DNA of 64,000 nt, from positions 878,501 through 942,500 of the forward strand of contig OX246739.1 in the NCBI GenBank assembly GCA_945910005.1. Direction: 5' to 3'. Position numbers and translations under genes: made by a program. Under the pieces are notes generated by a model that searched no databases, was not told the origin of the DNA, and saw only the letters and a program-made list of their open reading frames with translations. This document shows, piece by piece, positions 44,801 through 56,880 of the stretch (position 1 is the stretch's first letter; each line of letters opens with the position of its first letter). The DNA comes from Isoperla grammatica. Lineage: Eukaryota; Arthropoda; Insecta; Plecoptera; Perlodidae.

Positions 44801-47800
44801 CCTGCAATGATTGCAAATTGGAGGCTGCTATATTTTATATGGCATAATTCGGAAGATCGAGGTTCGATTCCGGCCACCAGCAGCCCTGATGAAGGTTTTA
44901 CCGAGGTTTTCCTCAATCGTAAAGGTGAATGCTGGGATTGAGTGATACTATCAGCTCTCGGGATATTCCTTCCCAACTATACACACACCCTAATATACCT
45001 AGTTAGTCACCTGAAGAGTGACACATCAGGTGAAGCTGGTGTGCACTCTATAACAGAGATTCCTTATATAAATGGCGCCAGGACTAAGGAGTGCTGGGCC
45101 TGATTGGCTGCTCAGTACTCACCCTGCCCTTGGCCAGCACCTGCTACAACTAAGGAGTGCTGGGCCCTGATTGGCTAATGGCTAGTCAGTACTCTGTACT
45201 CACCCTGCCCTTGGCCAGCACCTGCTACAACTAAGGAGTGCTGGGCCCTGATTGGCTAATGGCTAGTCAGTACTCTGTACTCACCCTGCCCTTGGCCAGC
45301 ACCTGCTACAACTAAGGAGTGCTGGGCCCTGATTGGCTAATGGCTAGTCAGTACTCTGTACTCACCCTGCCCTTGGCCAGCACCTGCTACAACTAAGGAG
45401 TGCTGGGCCCTGATTGGCTAATGGCTAGTCAGTACTCTGACCTCACCCTGCCCTTGGCCAGCACCTGCTACAACTAAGGAGTGCTAGGGCCTGATTGGCT
45501 AATGGCTAGTCAGTACTCACCCTGCCCTTGGCCAGCACCTGCTACGACTAAGGAGTGCTGGGCCCTGATTGGCTAATGGCTAGTCAGTACTCACCCTGCC
45601 CTTGGCCAGCACCTGCTCGGCGGCGTAGACCACTCCCCCGCATCTTGGGCACCCCTGGCCCTTGGGAGCCTGGACCTTAGCTGTGTCCATCACGTGGGTC
45701 CTCGGAGACACCGCGTCACTAAACAACGCAGCCAATCAGCAACACTCTACTGGTTCAGATAACTAGGCTCTTGTTGAGAGACGTTTAAGAATACAGAAAA
45801 AATACAAAATCATTCCAAAAACACAGACGGGTTGGGGTAAAAATGTCTACAATCCACATACAGTCCCAAATAAATATTACTTGACATTGACAGTGCTTTA
45901 TGCTGTACCAAATCCAAACATATCATTCCATGATGAACTAAGCTACAAAAATAGAGGGAAATGTGGTGATTACTTAACAATTTAATCTTTTAAAATATTA
46001 TTAGATTTTAAACCGCGTTTAATTGGTTTACTCAAAGTCAACTTAATTTAACGATCTTAGAACTATAGTTCCTTTTGGTACCGAGCTTTGACAAGAAGAG
46101 CAATTGAAAGTAACCATCACACCATACTAACAGGTATGACAAATTCGCAATTTGGTATATATTTTCGGTATATTTTCGATTTTTACAGTCGCATAAATAA
46201 ATGATGTCTTTGAAAATGCGTCGTAGAATCAATTGGACTGTCTTAACAACCACAAACAAGGCAAGCTCACATGCCCGTATTCGGTGTTTATTAATTTCTC
46301 AATCAAAAGATCAATATAGGTTCCGTTTCGAGGTATTTCGCAGCATTCCTGTTGCATCGCTAAAATACACTTCATTACTCGACATTCTCGGACACAAAAA
46401 CTAAAAACATTGAACTATACTAAAAATTCAGTTCATTCCAAAATCAGACAAGGGTAAAACCTAAAAGAATCTGAAACTTAACAAATTAAGTTTTTCCGAT
46501 AATCAATTATAAAACCAGTCACGTCATTCCAAAAACCAAGTTCGGGTAGATAAAGTGAGAGTATAGTGCGAGTGTGGGTGGGGTGTCGTGCGATGGGGCA
46601 TTGACTACCTCTCCCACTCGTCCGAGAGTAAATCTGAGGTGAATCCGATGGAGGAACCGGCAGCACCGCGGCCCAGCCCTCGAGGTCCGTATCGCTTCCC
46701 GTAACACGCTATAGCGGTACAGAGAAACAGCTCTTAGCATCTCACCTTAGAAACCACCAGGAGCAATGATACCTTCCGAGCTTGAGGGAACAATCATTAG
46801 TCACAGAAGATAGCTGTTATTTGGCAAAACAGTTTCCACAACTATTCAGTAAACTATACCATACACTCATCTTGAATTTAAGCTGTTAATTCTTATACAT
46901 TCATTCATACTGAAATTTTAAATATTGCGTTATATTGTAGTTTTTAGTGTTTAGAATAAATATCAGTAATGGAAGCTTGGATAGTAAGAAAAGCAAACTA
47001 AGCATTAAGAAATGGCACTGCTTGTTATTAACTTGCATTGTGTATTAAAGCTGTAATGGCTTTAAATATTAGGAAAGGCATTTTTTAAATTCAATTCAAT
47101 AAGCTGATGTTTTGTGTTAATAATGTTGGTTGTTCCTCAGAATGCTTGGTATCATTGTCCTGGCTTCGAAGTATTGTTTGTACATACCCGTTCACGTAGC
47201 AGTCACTCTGCAATGCGCCTGCGCCCTGGCCATATCCGTACCCCTTGGGACCAAACTTCTTCGCGTAGCAGACTGTAGATCACCACACAGAGTAAACCAC
47301 AGGCCTGACAGTCCAGTCAACACACACACGTCATACAGCAAGACCGTATTTACTCGGTTTATACGCGTGTTGGGCAACACAAACACTTGTGTACATGCAA
47401 TACACTTAGGAGTAGGGAATAACAACAAACAGTGTAAGGACGAACACTTCTGCCATGTGTATGAAATGTTCATTTCCCCCCCAGTTAAATCTGAGGCATA
47501 TCATTATTTGTAAGATAATATTGAATCCACCTACACCATTCATCATTATGATCGAATATTACTTCTTTGATTCCAGTATAGTTTAGTAACCCCAAAGTCA
47601 ATATGTTTGCTAGTTATTTTTTAAGTAAGCCAAACGATTTCTCTAAAACCACAACAACCCGCATTTCCGTATGATGACCTCTTTGTGTGTGTGCTATTTA
47701 GTTATTTATTATCGTTTTCATTAGGTTGTTTTTATATTCACATATTCAAGCTAAATGTGTCTCTATTCTTGGCTTCAACTAGTTATCTTCAATCTTTCTG

Positions 47801-50800
47801 CAACTGGCGCGAGTAAATACGGCATAGTACTCAACTTGGTTTACAATAGTTGTGTTTTGACTAAACATTACGTCTAGTGCATTGCACCAAAATGTTTCCT
47901 TCTGAATTGAGCTGCTTTTTTGTAAAACATTATACTAATATCATTTATGATCAGTAATCACCTCCTAAAAAATTAGTGAAATAGTTTGTTATGCATTTAT
48001 ACTTCATAAAATACCACTCAAGCTATTGTTCACATCCATTTAAATTTTATTTTTTAAGTTGCATGAGCTCCAGGACTGAGTATACTGTACATAAACTTTA
48101 AACAATACAAGTTGAACATATTTTCGTATAGCAAAAATCTTCAAAAACATGTAACCATTTTACAAGTTCATAATAAAATAAGTAAGTGTAATTAGAAACA
48201 CATAAAGGATGTCCAACAGCAAATAGAAATTGAGGTCAAGATCAACTAAACATATTTCAGTTAATATTTTAAATGGACGTAAACAATGGTTAATATAACA
48301 AACGATATTAACAACTCGCTTCTAAATAACTAATTGACAGTAATATGTTTCAAGAGAAGTGTATGGATGTAGTTGCAATTGTTACCAGTATTTTTTTTAA
48401 ATGTCGTAAGTAAAATGTACAGAATCATTCCCATGCTTTTATGAATCATCATCCAAGGATATTTAAAGTTATAGTCATTTATGCAGTGTCAACGTAAGGT
48501 ACGAATTGACAACGGAGGCTGCTTTTAATTTAAACTGATCTCTAATTACAAAATGTAATATAGTTCTCTTTGGGGTAATTATTTTACAAATAAATAATTA
48601 TATCCCAAAATTGAAAGTACTGTCTCAAAGGGAATCAATTGACAGTAAAGCAAATATCAACTTAATTTACGATAGTCCCAACAAAAAATATAAATTCACA
48701 TAATATATTATGCAAAGCATGTTGTAAGCTGACTTTAAAATGAAAATGAACACACCTTTGCAGTAAATATTCTTATCAGGACCCTCACAACAACTGACCG
48801 AGTCCAGTCGTTTCGCGCACTCCCCACACTTGAAGCATTCCCTGTGCCATGCCTTGAGGATAGAACACACGCATTATTACCAGTACTGTACGTCCTGACT
48901 CACATAGGACCTGTGCAAACCTCCTTCGATGACGTTGAACAAACCGCCGGATAGACGAAATAAAAAATGAGAAAAATGTGTGTGTTGTTGTCACTAAACA
49001 AAAAAATAGGTACTGTCTGAAACTACTGGGTAAAAAATTACAAAAATGCAAAAATGTAAACAACCAAATTTGTTTGGTGTTTAGAAAAACAACACATCGC
49101 ATTCAGTTCCAGTGCAGAAATGTGTTTCAAAACCAAACAGCAAACCAAGAAACGAGGGGTGGGGGTTGGGGCGTGGTCCCATGGAGCCGATCAAGGGGGT
49201 CGTGCTGTAAAGAAACAAGGGAGGCACAACGAAAAGTCTGGGGAATACCTCGACAATATATGTCTTTATCGGGCCCGTCACAGTGAGTCGTCGAGTCCAA
49301 GGTGTGATTGCACATTTTACATCGGAAACAGTTCTTGTGAAATCCCTGGATGTGAAGAAACAACGGAAAACATTTATCAGTATACAAGACACAAGGATGG
49401 AGAAGCCCTTTTACATAAAGTTGAATAATTCAGATACGTTACATACATTGTTTATTTTTGGCCACAGTAGGAAAACAATCTCCTGTTATTGTCAGTGTCA
49501 GTTATTGAATCGTTGTATTTTACAATTGAATCGTTTGAACTATTGACATGCTTCACGTACCAGCAAATAAAGATCAATAAATAAAGGTTAAACAAGTGAT
49601 TATCATGCCATCAAGTACGTTAATCTAGGGACTAAGGTCACATCTAACCTGTAAGTACCCTTCTTATCAAGTTATCGGACGGATCTTTAATCAAGTCAAC
49701 GAATACTCTGAGCACTCGGATAAGTACTACAGAATAATCACTAAATACGCATTGAAATAAAAATTATCCCAATTATAATGTGAATAATGAACAGCTGAGC
49801 TTGTGAAAAGTAATTAAATAATTTGTGGTAGTTATACATGGTGTAGAAATCAAGGTAGGTATATTCATAAGGACATGGTAATAAGGGATGATATTTACCC
49901 TTCCCCTAGCCAGCATCTGCTCGGCCGCATAGACGCAACCCCCGCATCGTGGGCATCCCTCGCCTTCGGGAGCCTTCGCGATCATTCGGGGTTCCTTCAT
50001 AGCCCCATTGGTCAAGCTGAAATCACATCGGCAGGTGTCACCCTCGTGCCTCAAGGTCACTCCAGACCGGTGCTCGCAATGGATCCGTACTTTGATAGTC
50101 GTCAACAATAAACGACCTTAGATGCTCAAATATTTGACTTCTTGAATTGAGGATTTGATTGATCTTAATATTTAAGTCCACTTTGAGCACCAGTCGGCCA
50201 TATATGTCGTAAGTAGTGCTACATGCCCACATAGATTAGGCGTTACATAGCAGTTCATTTACGTCACAGACTAAGTGGCTTACTGAAATGGATATGAGAA
50301 TTAAAGGATTTGTTTCAGGAAAAGGTTAAGCTGTAGGAATACAAAACATCGTAATCTTCAATTAAGTAGGACCGTCTTCATAGATAATAACGGTGTTTGA
50401 TATATTTGGATACGTAGGATGGATTCTAGGACGAGATTCCCAGCAATCTTCTTCTGACTGCAACAAATTTGGCAGAAAACGTGTCAGAATTACTGTTAAT
50501 GGGAATCGAACCCAAGCTTTGCGACTCGGAGTTGAATGTTATCTTTTGGAGCTGTCTCTGCGAGGAGAAATCATGTGTAGACAAGGCTATGTGTAGAACA
50601 TTGGCTAAGCAGATGGTTTTGCTTGAACGTTCCTTATTGGTGGAAAGGAAAGGACAGATGTACTACTAGTGAATCTGGGAATTGTTTGAAAACTAAATCT
50701 CACTCCTCAGTAAGCCACGTCAGTGACCAAAAAAATTAGTGAGCAAATAGAAACACAGCTCATAAAAACGAGCAAAACAAGAAAACTATGAAAAAGTTTC

Positions 50801-53800
50801 TAAAAATGTAGATTTTAATAATAATTATCAGTTTTAAGCTTAGACTGCATAGCATTGATTATTGAGCTAAAAGAATGTTCAAAAAATGTGGTTAGCAATG
50901 AAATATTAACAGCATGATGATAATATACAGTAGCGAAGTAATGGCGTAAGCATTATTGTCTGGAACGATAGGAGCAGCGTTTGTACACTAGATCATGTTG
51001 AGCCTGTAATGGACAGACAAAATGTAATGGGAGAAGGTGTCCCAACAACATCCTACTCCAACCAATCAGAAGAATCATCGCTCTACATAGAAGAAGAGTG
51101 TTCTACATTTATATGCTACACTTTGCTACATTGTTGAGGGCTTTTCCTTATCCCATCACTAAGTCAGTGTTTAGAAGGGTTATTGAAGCGATCCACCTCA
51201 CGCAACACTTTACGGAATTCATCATTGCTTTAATGCTCCCGATATTTGGAGAACTCTGAATACCAAATTTTAGTTGTAATCATAGGAATATGTTCAGCTT
51301 TTGAAAAGTTAGTTTTTAAATTTGTTTAAACATCTTTCTCTGAGTGAGAAAATGATTAAGATTTCGTTTATATAGGTAAAACCTCTTCTGTGTTTTCCAC
51401 AGGCAAAATATATTTAAGTGGCAAGGAGTTATGTGATGTGTCTATCGGTGTAAAAGTGGACCGAGAAGTTTTATCCCACGGAGGTCTGCGTGCTAAACTA
51501 AGTTTTGTAACTATTTGATTTCAGTCGCATCCCTTCTACTAATGGTGTATTTAGATGATACAACTATGTTTGGCGGCACAGTTACGTGTAAACCATTAGC
51601 AGGTCGATTATTCTCTAGCACATTATTTTAACTGTTCAATTTATGATATAACCCCGAGATAATTGACCATTTGTAGTCACAGAATACTGTCATTTAAAAC
51701 TAATGCGTTTCTTACGTCAGCTATTGATTGGGTGCCATAAAACTTTAAATGCCAAAGCTAGGCTGTTCCAATTTGCGTTTCTGAGATAATCTGAGAGTAT
51801 CGTGTTGGATTTATAGCGTTTGCCACATCACATATTCCGAAAAAGTTTGCTCTGTAAAGTGTTGCGCGATGTGGAGAGAAGCAGATGCTACAGGACGAGG
51901 TTTGTACGGCAGAGGTCATAAAGAGGTCATGCACAGATGCATCAAACACAACCAACGCCTATTCTCACCAGTGACGTCACAGCTCTATTTCCCCACGATG
52001 ATTTCATTCATGAAGATCTCTGAACGAGCCGCTTTGGGGTTAAGCAGTAGGATTTATGCGAGTATCCCATAACAAATGCGTTTAAATAGTCTTGGATTTA
52101 GTCTGTGAAGCGAAGAAATGTGCGCTTCCAATAGTATGTAGAGTTTTTGACAATTGGATGTCGGCTATTTGTTTCAATAGCAATAAAAAGTATTTAAGTT
52201 GTTTAATTAATTGAAATTAGTTGAGGCGAACTATGAAATCGTGATGGATGCTATTTTGTTTAAAAGAACACATTTGGTATGTTATAGACTCTTTTGAGGA
52301 AATTGTATTCGTGGATTATAGAATTATGTTTCAGTTCTGTTTATTTGTTTAGATTAGCAAATATAGTGTTTGTGTGAAAAGAGGGCATCGCGTCATCAAA
52401 GACTAATCCCGATTCTAATGTTCATTTCTCTGCTGATTATTGCAGTGGCAGTGGGGCGTGTTATTTAGGGAAACTTCAAAGCTACTGACATAAGAATCCA
52501 GTCAAAACAAATGTTTAAGCAAGTTATTGGATTCAAGTTTAAACCGAACTGAAACACGTTCTATTAAATTAAGTTTAAAGATTTAATAATGTTTTGGTTT
52601 TATTTGATTTTGAAAATTGTTTTCGTTAAATACAGAATGTCACAATGAAATTATCTTACATACAAATACTTAAAATAAATATGAACGTGGAATAAGCAGA
52701 AGTTGGTTCATTGACCTATTAAGCGTATTAAAAACTAGATAATAAAATATGGTGCCCTAGCTTCAAGAACTATGTTTATTCTCAATGAAACAATGCAGCG
52801 TTGACAAAATGAAAAGCTTGATACAAAATTTCACAAAAATTCACAAAAACGTTTCACAAAATGTCTCGTTTTTCTATCGAGGGTGAGATTGAGGGGGGGG
52901 GGGGGCTGGTAAATACGAGCATATTACAGGGGTTAGTCCGGGGATGGGCGGGAGGAATCAAACATTCCAGTCAGGAAGTATTGTCAATCAATTCTGTTGT
53001 TGACTTCGGTGGTTTGGTGCATTCGTGGATATAGGTGAAAGTCCAAAACATGGGAGCAAAAATGCTAAAAATACAGTTATTTTGAGTATTCAGTTTAAGG
53101 AAAGGTCTCAAAAATATCCAGCAGACTTTCTTTCCTCTAGAGTGAGTGACTGGATGTCGTTCTTTAGTTGGAAGGTTTGCAGATTAGGGGTGGGTGGTTG
53201 TGGGTGGTGCGTGGTGATGGCTGTGCTGGGTGGTGAGTGGTGACGGAACGATGACGTACTTCCGGCTTCAATCTCGCCATTTAGTTGCTGTTTGAAAACA
53301 AACCAGGGTCAGCATGCGATACGATACAATAGCCAACTGTGTGTTGAGTTGTTCATGGCTCACCACACATACAACATACCAGACTAGGGGGAAGATAAGG
53401 AAACGCCCTCAAAAATAATAACACCTTTGGATAGCCCTGGAAACAAGTTTAGTAAAACTTGCGATTCTTCTAGAATTGAGTTTAAGTTTAAATTGATCTA
53501 TTCTTGGAAATAAAACACAAATGTTGTTAATCAAAACGTATTATTCCATACCAATTTTGATGGTATAAGATTGTATGAAAGTTACTTTGGAATTTGTGAC
53601 CCCCCCACTTGGAAATACAATGTTGAAGATATGAGTGAAACAAAGTTGTATAGGTTAAAACATAATAATATATCAATGGTTGTGTTGATGTATAGTGTGA
53701 ATGAATGAATGGGTGAATACTGTCATGTAGTTGTGACCTTATGAAGTGTCACCACATTGTCTAGCGAGTCTTGCACTATGCGCACGTCTGAGAGAGAGAG

Positions 53801-55934
53801 AGCATTATTATCTAAGGGGATATTCTACTCAACCAGATAGTTCTGTGAGCCTGGTTTGACAGGTTGATGCAATGTGGGTATGACAAGCATTATCTACGGT
53901 GCAAACCATACTTGAAATAACGGCATGAACGTTGTTTCCTACAACATTGCTGCCAAAAGTGTAAATCTTTACAATGGTCGATCCATCATGCTATTTCTAG
54001 TCATCTACTCTACCTTATAATAATTCACTACAAACAGTTTAAATATGAAACATACAAAAGTACATTGGTGGGGAATACTTTAACACAAACTCTTAAAATA
54101 TATATTGATACATCAAGTCGGCTTGAGATTTGCTCAACAAAACGTTCTGTTTTATAAACCATTCGGATTTTTCTATTTGCCTAATTCCTTGATTGGTTAA
54201 TACCTTTCGAAATTTCAAAGTATATATATATAAAGTGGTGATGAGCCCATAGCTAGCACATAATAGTATTGAACAAACTGTGCAAATTTCCGCTTCCGTC
54301 CAGATTATTCTACACAACAAAAATGTTGGATTCAATCAGAATACAGACAAGTCCCTCAGCCTAGAACGATTGTTTTGGTTTATGAACCTTACACCTATAA
54401 TAAGGGATGTGCATTGACTCACCCTTCTTCTTTGGGGGCTGTTGTTTCTCCCTCCTGTACGAAACTGAGGCAGCCGCCGGATCCGTATCCCTTGGGTCCG
54501 TACTTCCTGGCGTGGCAGTTCTTGCAGAACAGCTCTCCCTCGTGCTCGGTGCAGTTCGTGGAGTCGAGGAACTTGTTGCACATTCCTGCAACATGACGTC
54601 ATACTCATAGCGTCACACAGCATATGACGTAGTGAGAAGTGTGATAACACTTCCATGTTCCAACACCAACAAAATAGTCAGTCAATAGTCAGTCACGTCT
54701 AGTCAGAATTTGCGATGCCAATGATACGTCCAACTAGCAGAATCATTTTGAATGCATACCATTATTGTTTTAATAAATAACAAGGAAAGAAAAAATATGT
54801 AGACAGGTTCAATGAGAGGTAAAATTTTTCAAACTAGGAATAATGAATACTTGAGAATACTATTGGTACTTAATACTTTGTGTGGTTGGAATAAGCCAAC
54901 TCATTTCTCACTACTGAACAATGTATGTTTTATGTTTTGATATCTCTTCAACGACCCCGTTGGAAGACAGGTAATAATAGGAAGTGATGACTACTTTAAA
55001 TGTCTCATATTAATTCATAATTGGGAGATAATCGTTATAATATTAGAATCATTTAAGAAAATACTACTTTCTTAAAAACGTATAAGTTTGCAGTGACATT
55101 GACGTTACTGAGTGTCATGAAAACTGTATAATGGTTCATTACCAGAAATAATACCGGAAAACTGACACCTTTCTTGTGAAATACGCTATGTATGTTTTTT
55201 TCAAGACACGTTGGCAAAAGTCCAGCTAACACGTGTTGCACGGCAGCTGTTGTATAACTAAATGTTACAGCCAAGTGAGTGAATGGGTTTGTGGATTTCA
55301 TTTTAAAATAGCTACATTGAAATTGTACTTTACGTGCCAAAGGAAGTTGTTAGAGTGTAAAGTAAGAGTGTAAGCAATATACGTTAACTTTATGTTTCGG
55401 TTTAACTAAGGTGTTGGTGTTTGTGTAACGAGAGCCGTCACTATACCAATATTAGAACCAGGCGAAAGAATTGACGTATTTGATACTTGAGCAGTGATTT
55501 GTCTCGTCTTGTAACATGAAGGTAACGGTACATATTTGTTAACAATATTTAAATGTATAGAGGGTACCTAAATATGCACTCATTTAATTTCTACCCGTCA
55601 GCATGAACAAATTATTTTTCTGGAAATTTTAAGAATTCCAAATGCGCAATTTTGATTTCTAAAATTCTTGTATCTGGCTTCTAAAGAGAGCAGCCTGGAC
55701 TTACCGCACTTGAAGCACATCTTGTGGAACTTGAGTCCTCCTGCCACGCGCTCCTCAGCGGCGTACACGGACTTGCTGCACTTCGGGCACTTGATCTAGA
55801 GAGAGCGGCCTGGACTTACCACACTTGAAGCACATCTTGTGGAACTTGAGTCCTCCTGCCACGCGCTCCTCAGCAGCGTACACGGACTTGCTGCACTTCG
55901 GGCACTTGGGGTTCTCGATCGGCTTGAAAGGCAT
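41888..55934 (-). CDS. Mlp84B: muscle LIM protein, five LIM domains, Mlp84B type
   Basis: Exons in order: 55934-55820 (ATG), 54585-54423, 50016-49899, 48852-48756 (or 49345-49249), 47272-47188 (or 46708-46609), 45718-45595, 44391-44216, 43847-43715, 42849-42662 and 42161-41888 (TAG). All phases fit, giving 490 residues. Five LIM zinc-finger pairs are seen. LIM1 begins [21 protein letters not shown]2-5 each begin CPRCG; their second halves include [51 protein letters not shown] and [18 protein letters not shown] glycine-rich [16 protein letters not shown] stretch follows each domain. In flies Mlp84B sits at Z-discs and supports muscle integrity; its length is close to this one. Position by muscle promoter signals was not attempted. 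Oddities: two duplicated alternative exons in LIM2, and four partial exon duplications in introns (separate entries). The ATG follows an acceptor (cttgttgcag at about 55965), so a leader exon lies upstream. Confidence 0.93.
42585..42661 (-). repeat. tandem duplicate of a LIM4 exon end with its donor
   Basis: The last ~50 bp of the 42849-42662 exon plus its 5' splice site (complement of actcactaagcattgg) is repeated once further along the intron, period 71 bp. The second donor is intact. Confidence 0.85.
44392..44660 (-). repeat. two extra copies of the start of the LIM3 exon with its acceptor
   Basis: The first ~60 bp of the 44391-44216 exon ([18 protein letters not shown]) and the preceding intron end recur at 44514 and 44637, period 123 bp. 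Each copy has its own intact tgtgtgcag acceptor. Because 123 is a multiple of three, one open frame runs through all three copies on the minus strand. Confidence 0.9.
44845..45068 (+). mobile_element. 5'-degraded tRNA-derived SINE
   Basis: Same family as 12905-13178: B box ggttcgattccggccacc, then gaaggttttaccgaggtttt, gctgggattgagtgatacta, cctagttagtcacctgaaga and the end ctctataacagagattcc. The A-box part is unrecognisable. It sits in the intron before the LIM3 second-half exon. Confidence 0.85.
45070..45594 (-). repeat. minisatellite built on the donor of the LIM3 first-half exon
   Basis: The exon end with its 5' splice site (plus-strand tcaccctgcccttggccagc) is present at 45592 (true site) and again at about 45518, 45444, 45363, 45282, 45201 and 45119. 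Period is 74-81 bp. Each unit carries ~28 bp of exon and ~50 bp of intron (aaggagtgctgggccctgat). Most copies keep a full donor. Confidence 0.92.
46609..47272 (-). other. alternative exon pair for the end of LIM2
   Basis: Exon 47272-47188 ([19 protein letters not shown]) and exon 46708-46609 ([18 protein letters not shown], then [16 protein letters not shown]) both code for the last cysteine pair of LIM2 and the linker. Both enter in phase 1 and leave in phase 2, so either fits between the same neighbours but not both. The first matches the Mlp84B family consensus; the second has a different linker, rich in acidic and hydrophobic residues. Mutually exclusive use is inferred. Confidence 0.75.
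48756..49345 (-). other. alternative exon pair for the middle of LIM2
   Basis: Exon 49345-49249 ([19 protein letters not shown]) and exon 48852-48756 ([19 protein letters not shown]) are both 97 bp, enter in phase 0, leave in phase 1, and code for the same part of LIM2 with all zinc ligands kept. Including both would break the domain and the frame. The second is closer to the family consensus. Mutually exclusive use is inferred. Confidence 0.78.
50017..54422 (-). other. long first-third intron of the LIM gene, nothing else seen
   Basis: A 4.4-kb intron between the LIM1 and LIM2 exons. It holds a B-box-like relic (complement of gggaatcgaaccc near 50508), a TGACGTCA site at 51972-51979 and a 13-nt G tract near 52893-52905. 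No coding exon was recognised. Confidence 0.55.
55705..55819 (-). repeat. tandem duplicate of the first coding exon of the LIM gene
   Basis: 55795-55705 repeats 91 bp of the 55934-55820 exon (from [14 protein letters not shown] to FKCG) with the same gtaagtccagg donor. It also has an acceptor-like ctctctctag before it, created at the duplication joint. It lacks the ATG, and the gap to the first copy is only 24 bp, too short for a normal intron. The 115-bp period would shift the frame if retained, so it is probably skipped. Confidence 0.88.
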
Positions 55935-56380
55935 CTTGGTAGGGTGGGGTTACTTCACTAAGTGACCTGCAACAAGGGGAGAACGAAGGTCATTCACTTG
56001 ACCCCGCGATGCGAAGATCTCTATCTCTCTCTCATTGTCTGTTCACTAACGTAAACAACTGATGCAAGTCACACTATGCGTTGCTGACGCTCTACTTTCA
56101 TGACACACGGCTAATCAGCGACTTTGAACCTTGCTGGAACGCTCTCCCGGGCTGGGCCCGAGCAGGTGAAAGAATACAGGATTAAAACGCGTATGCCTGA
56201 GGGCTGGGGTGATAAGACTAGAAACTGTGTGTAATGAATAGGGGTAGGACCTGTTACACTGGGTGTCCGATGACAATTGTGGAACACGTGATGAAGGGAT
56301 CTGAATGAGTGATCAGTTGGGGGCGTCTCAGTCTAGGGCTGAACCATCCTGCTATAGACTGGAACGGATTGTTTGACGAG
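55935..56380. other. upstream flank of the LIM gene
   Basis: An acceptor-like cttgttgcag on the minus strand near 55960 implies a leader exon further upstream. No clear TATA box or leader exon could be assigned. Confidence 0.4.
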
Positions 56381-56381
56381 T

Positions 56382-56630
56382 AGAGGACAGCTACCCTTGG
56401 ACATGTGATTAGCACGGGGTAAGCAGAGCTATGCGTGACGTATGAGCAGCTACCCTTGGACATGCGTAACAGTGTGATGGTTTGAGTGATTACCACGGGG
56501 TAAGCAGAGCTATGCGTGACGTATGACAGAGCAGCTACCCTTGGACATGCGTAACAGTGTGATGGTTTGAGTGATTAGCACGGGGTAAGCAGAGCTATGC
56601 GTGACGTATGACAGAGCAGCTATTCTTGGC
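56382..56630. repeat. tandem repeat of about 86 bp (about 2.7 copies)
   Basis: Units contain agctacccttggacatg, gtgatggtttgagtgatta and cggggtaagcagagctatgc. The first copy lacks the middle part. The minus-strand open frames across it are repeat by-products. Confidence 0.85.
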
Positions 56631-56749
56631 ACCCCGACGCTCTCTCCCACCACGTGGCGGACAGCCAGAAGCGTCCCGACGCCCGACGCGGCGGCGACAC
56701 CCAAATACGGCCGGCGTGGTAATCTTATCCTCAACCTGATAACCCACAC

Positions 56750-56834
56750 CTCTCTCTCTCTCTCTGTCTCTCTCTCTCTCTCTCTCTCCGCTCAGCTAGG
56801 AGACTCCAGCTTCGCGTTGCTGGATGAGTATCGC

Positions 56835-56873
<39 letters not shown>

Positions 56874-56880
56874 TATTTAT
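56750..56880. repeat. (TC)n and (ATT)n microsatellites
   Basis: A 39-bp (tc)n tract at 56750-56788 and an (att)n tract at 56835-56875, with ordinary sequence between them. Confidence 0.95.

Noticed and set aside
11342..55819. Treating all border duplications as assembly stutter
   Set aside because: Copies differ by substitutions, indels and period, which simple stutter would not produce. An artefact at single loci is still possible and is named as the main alternative.
41888..55934. Two separate LIM genes in place of one
   Set aside because: All exon phases join into one protein with five LIM domains of the expected length and order, and no stop or promoter interrupts the series.
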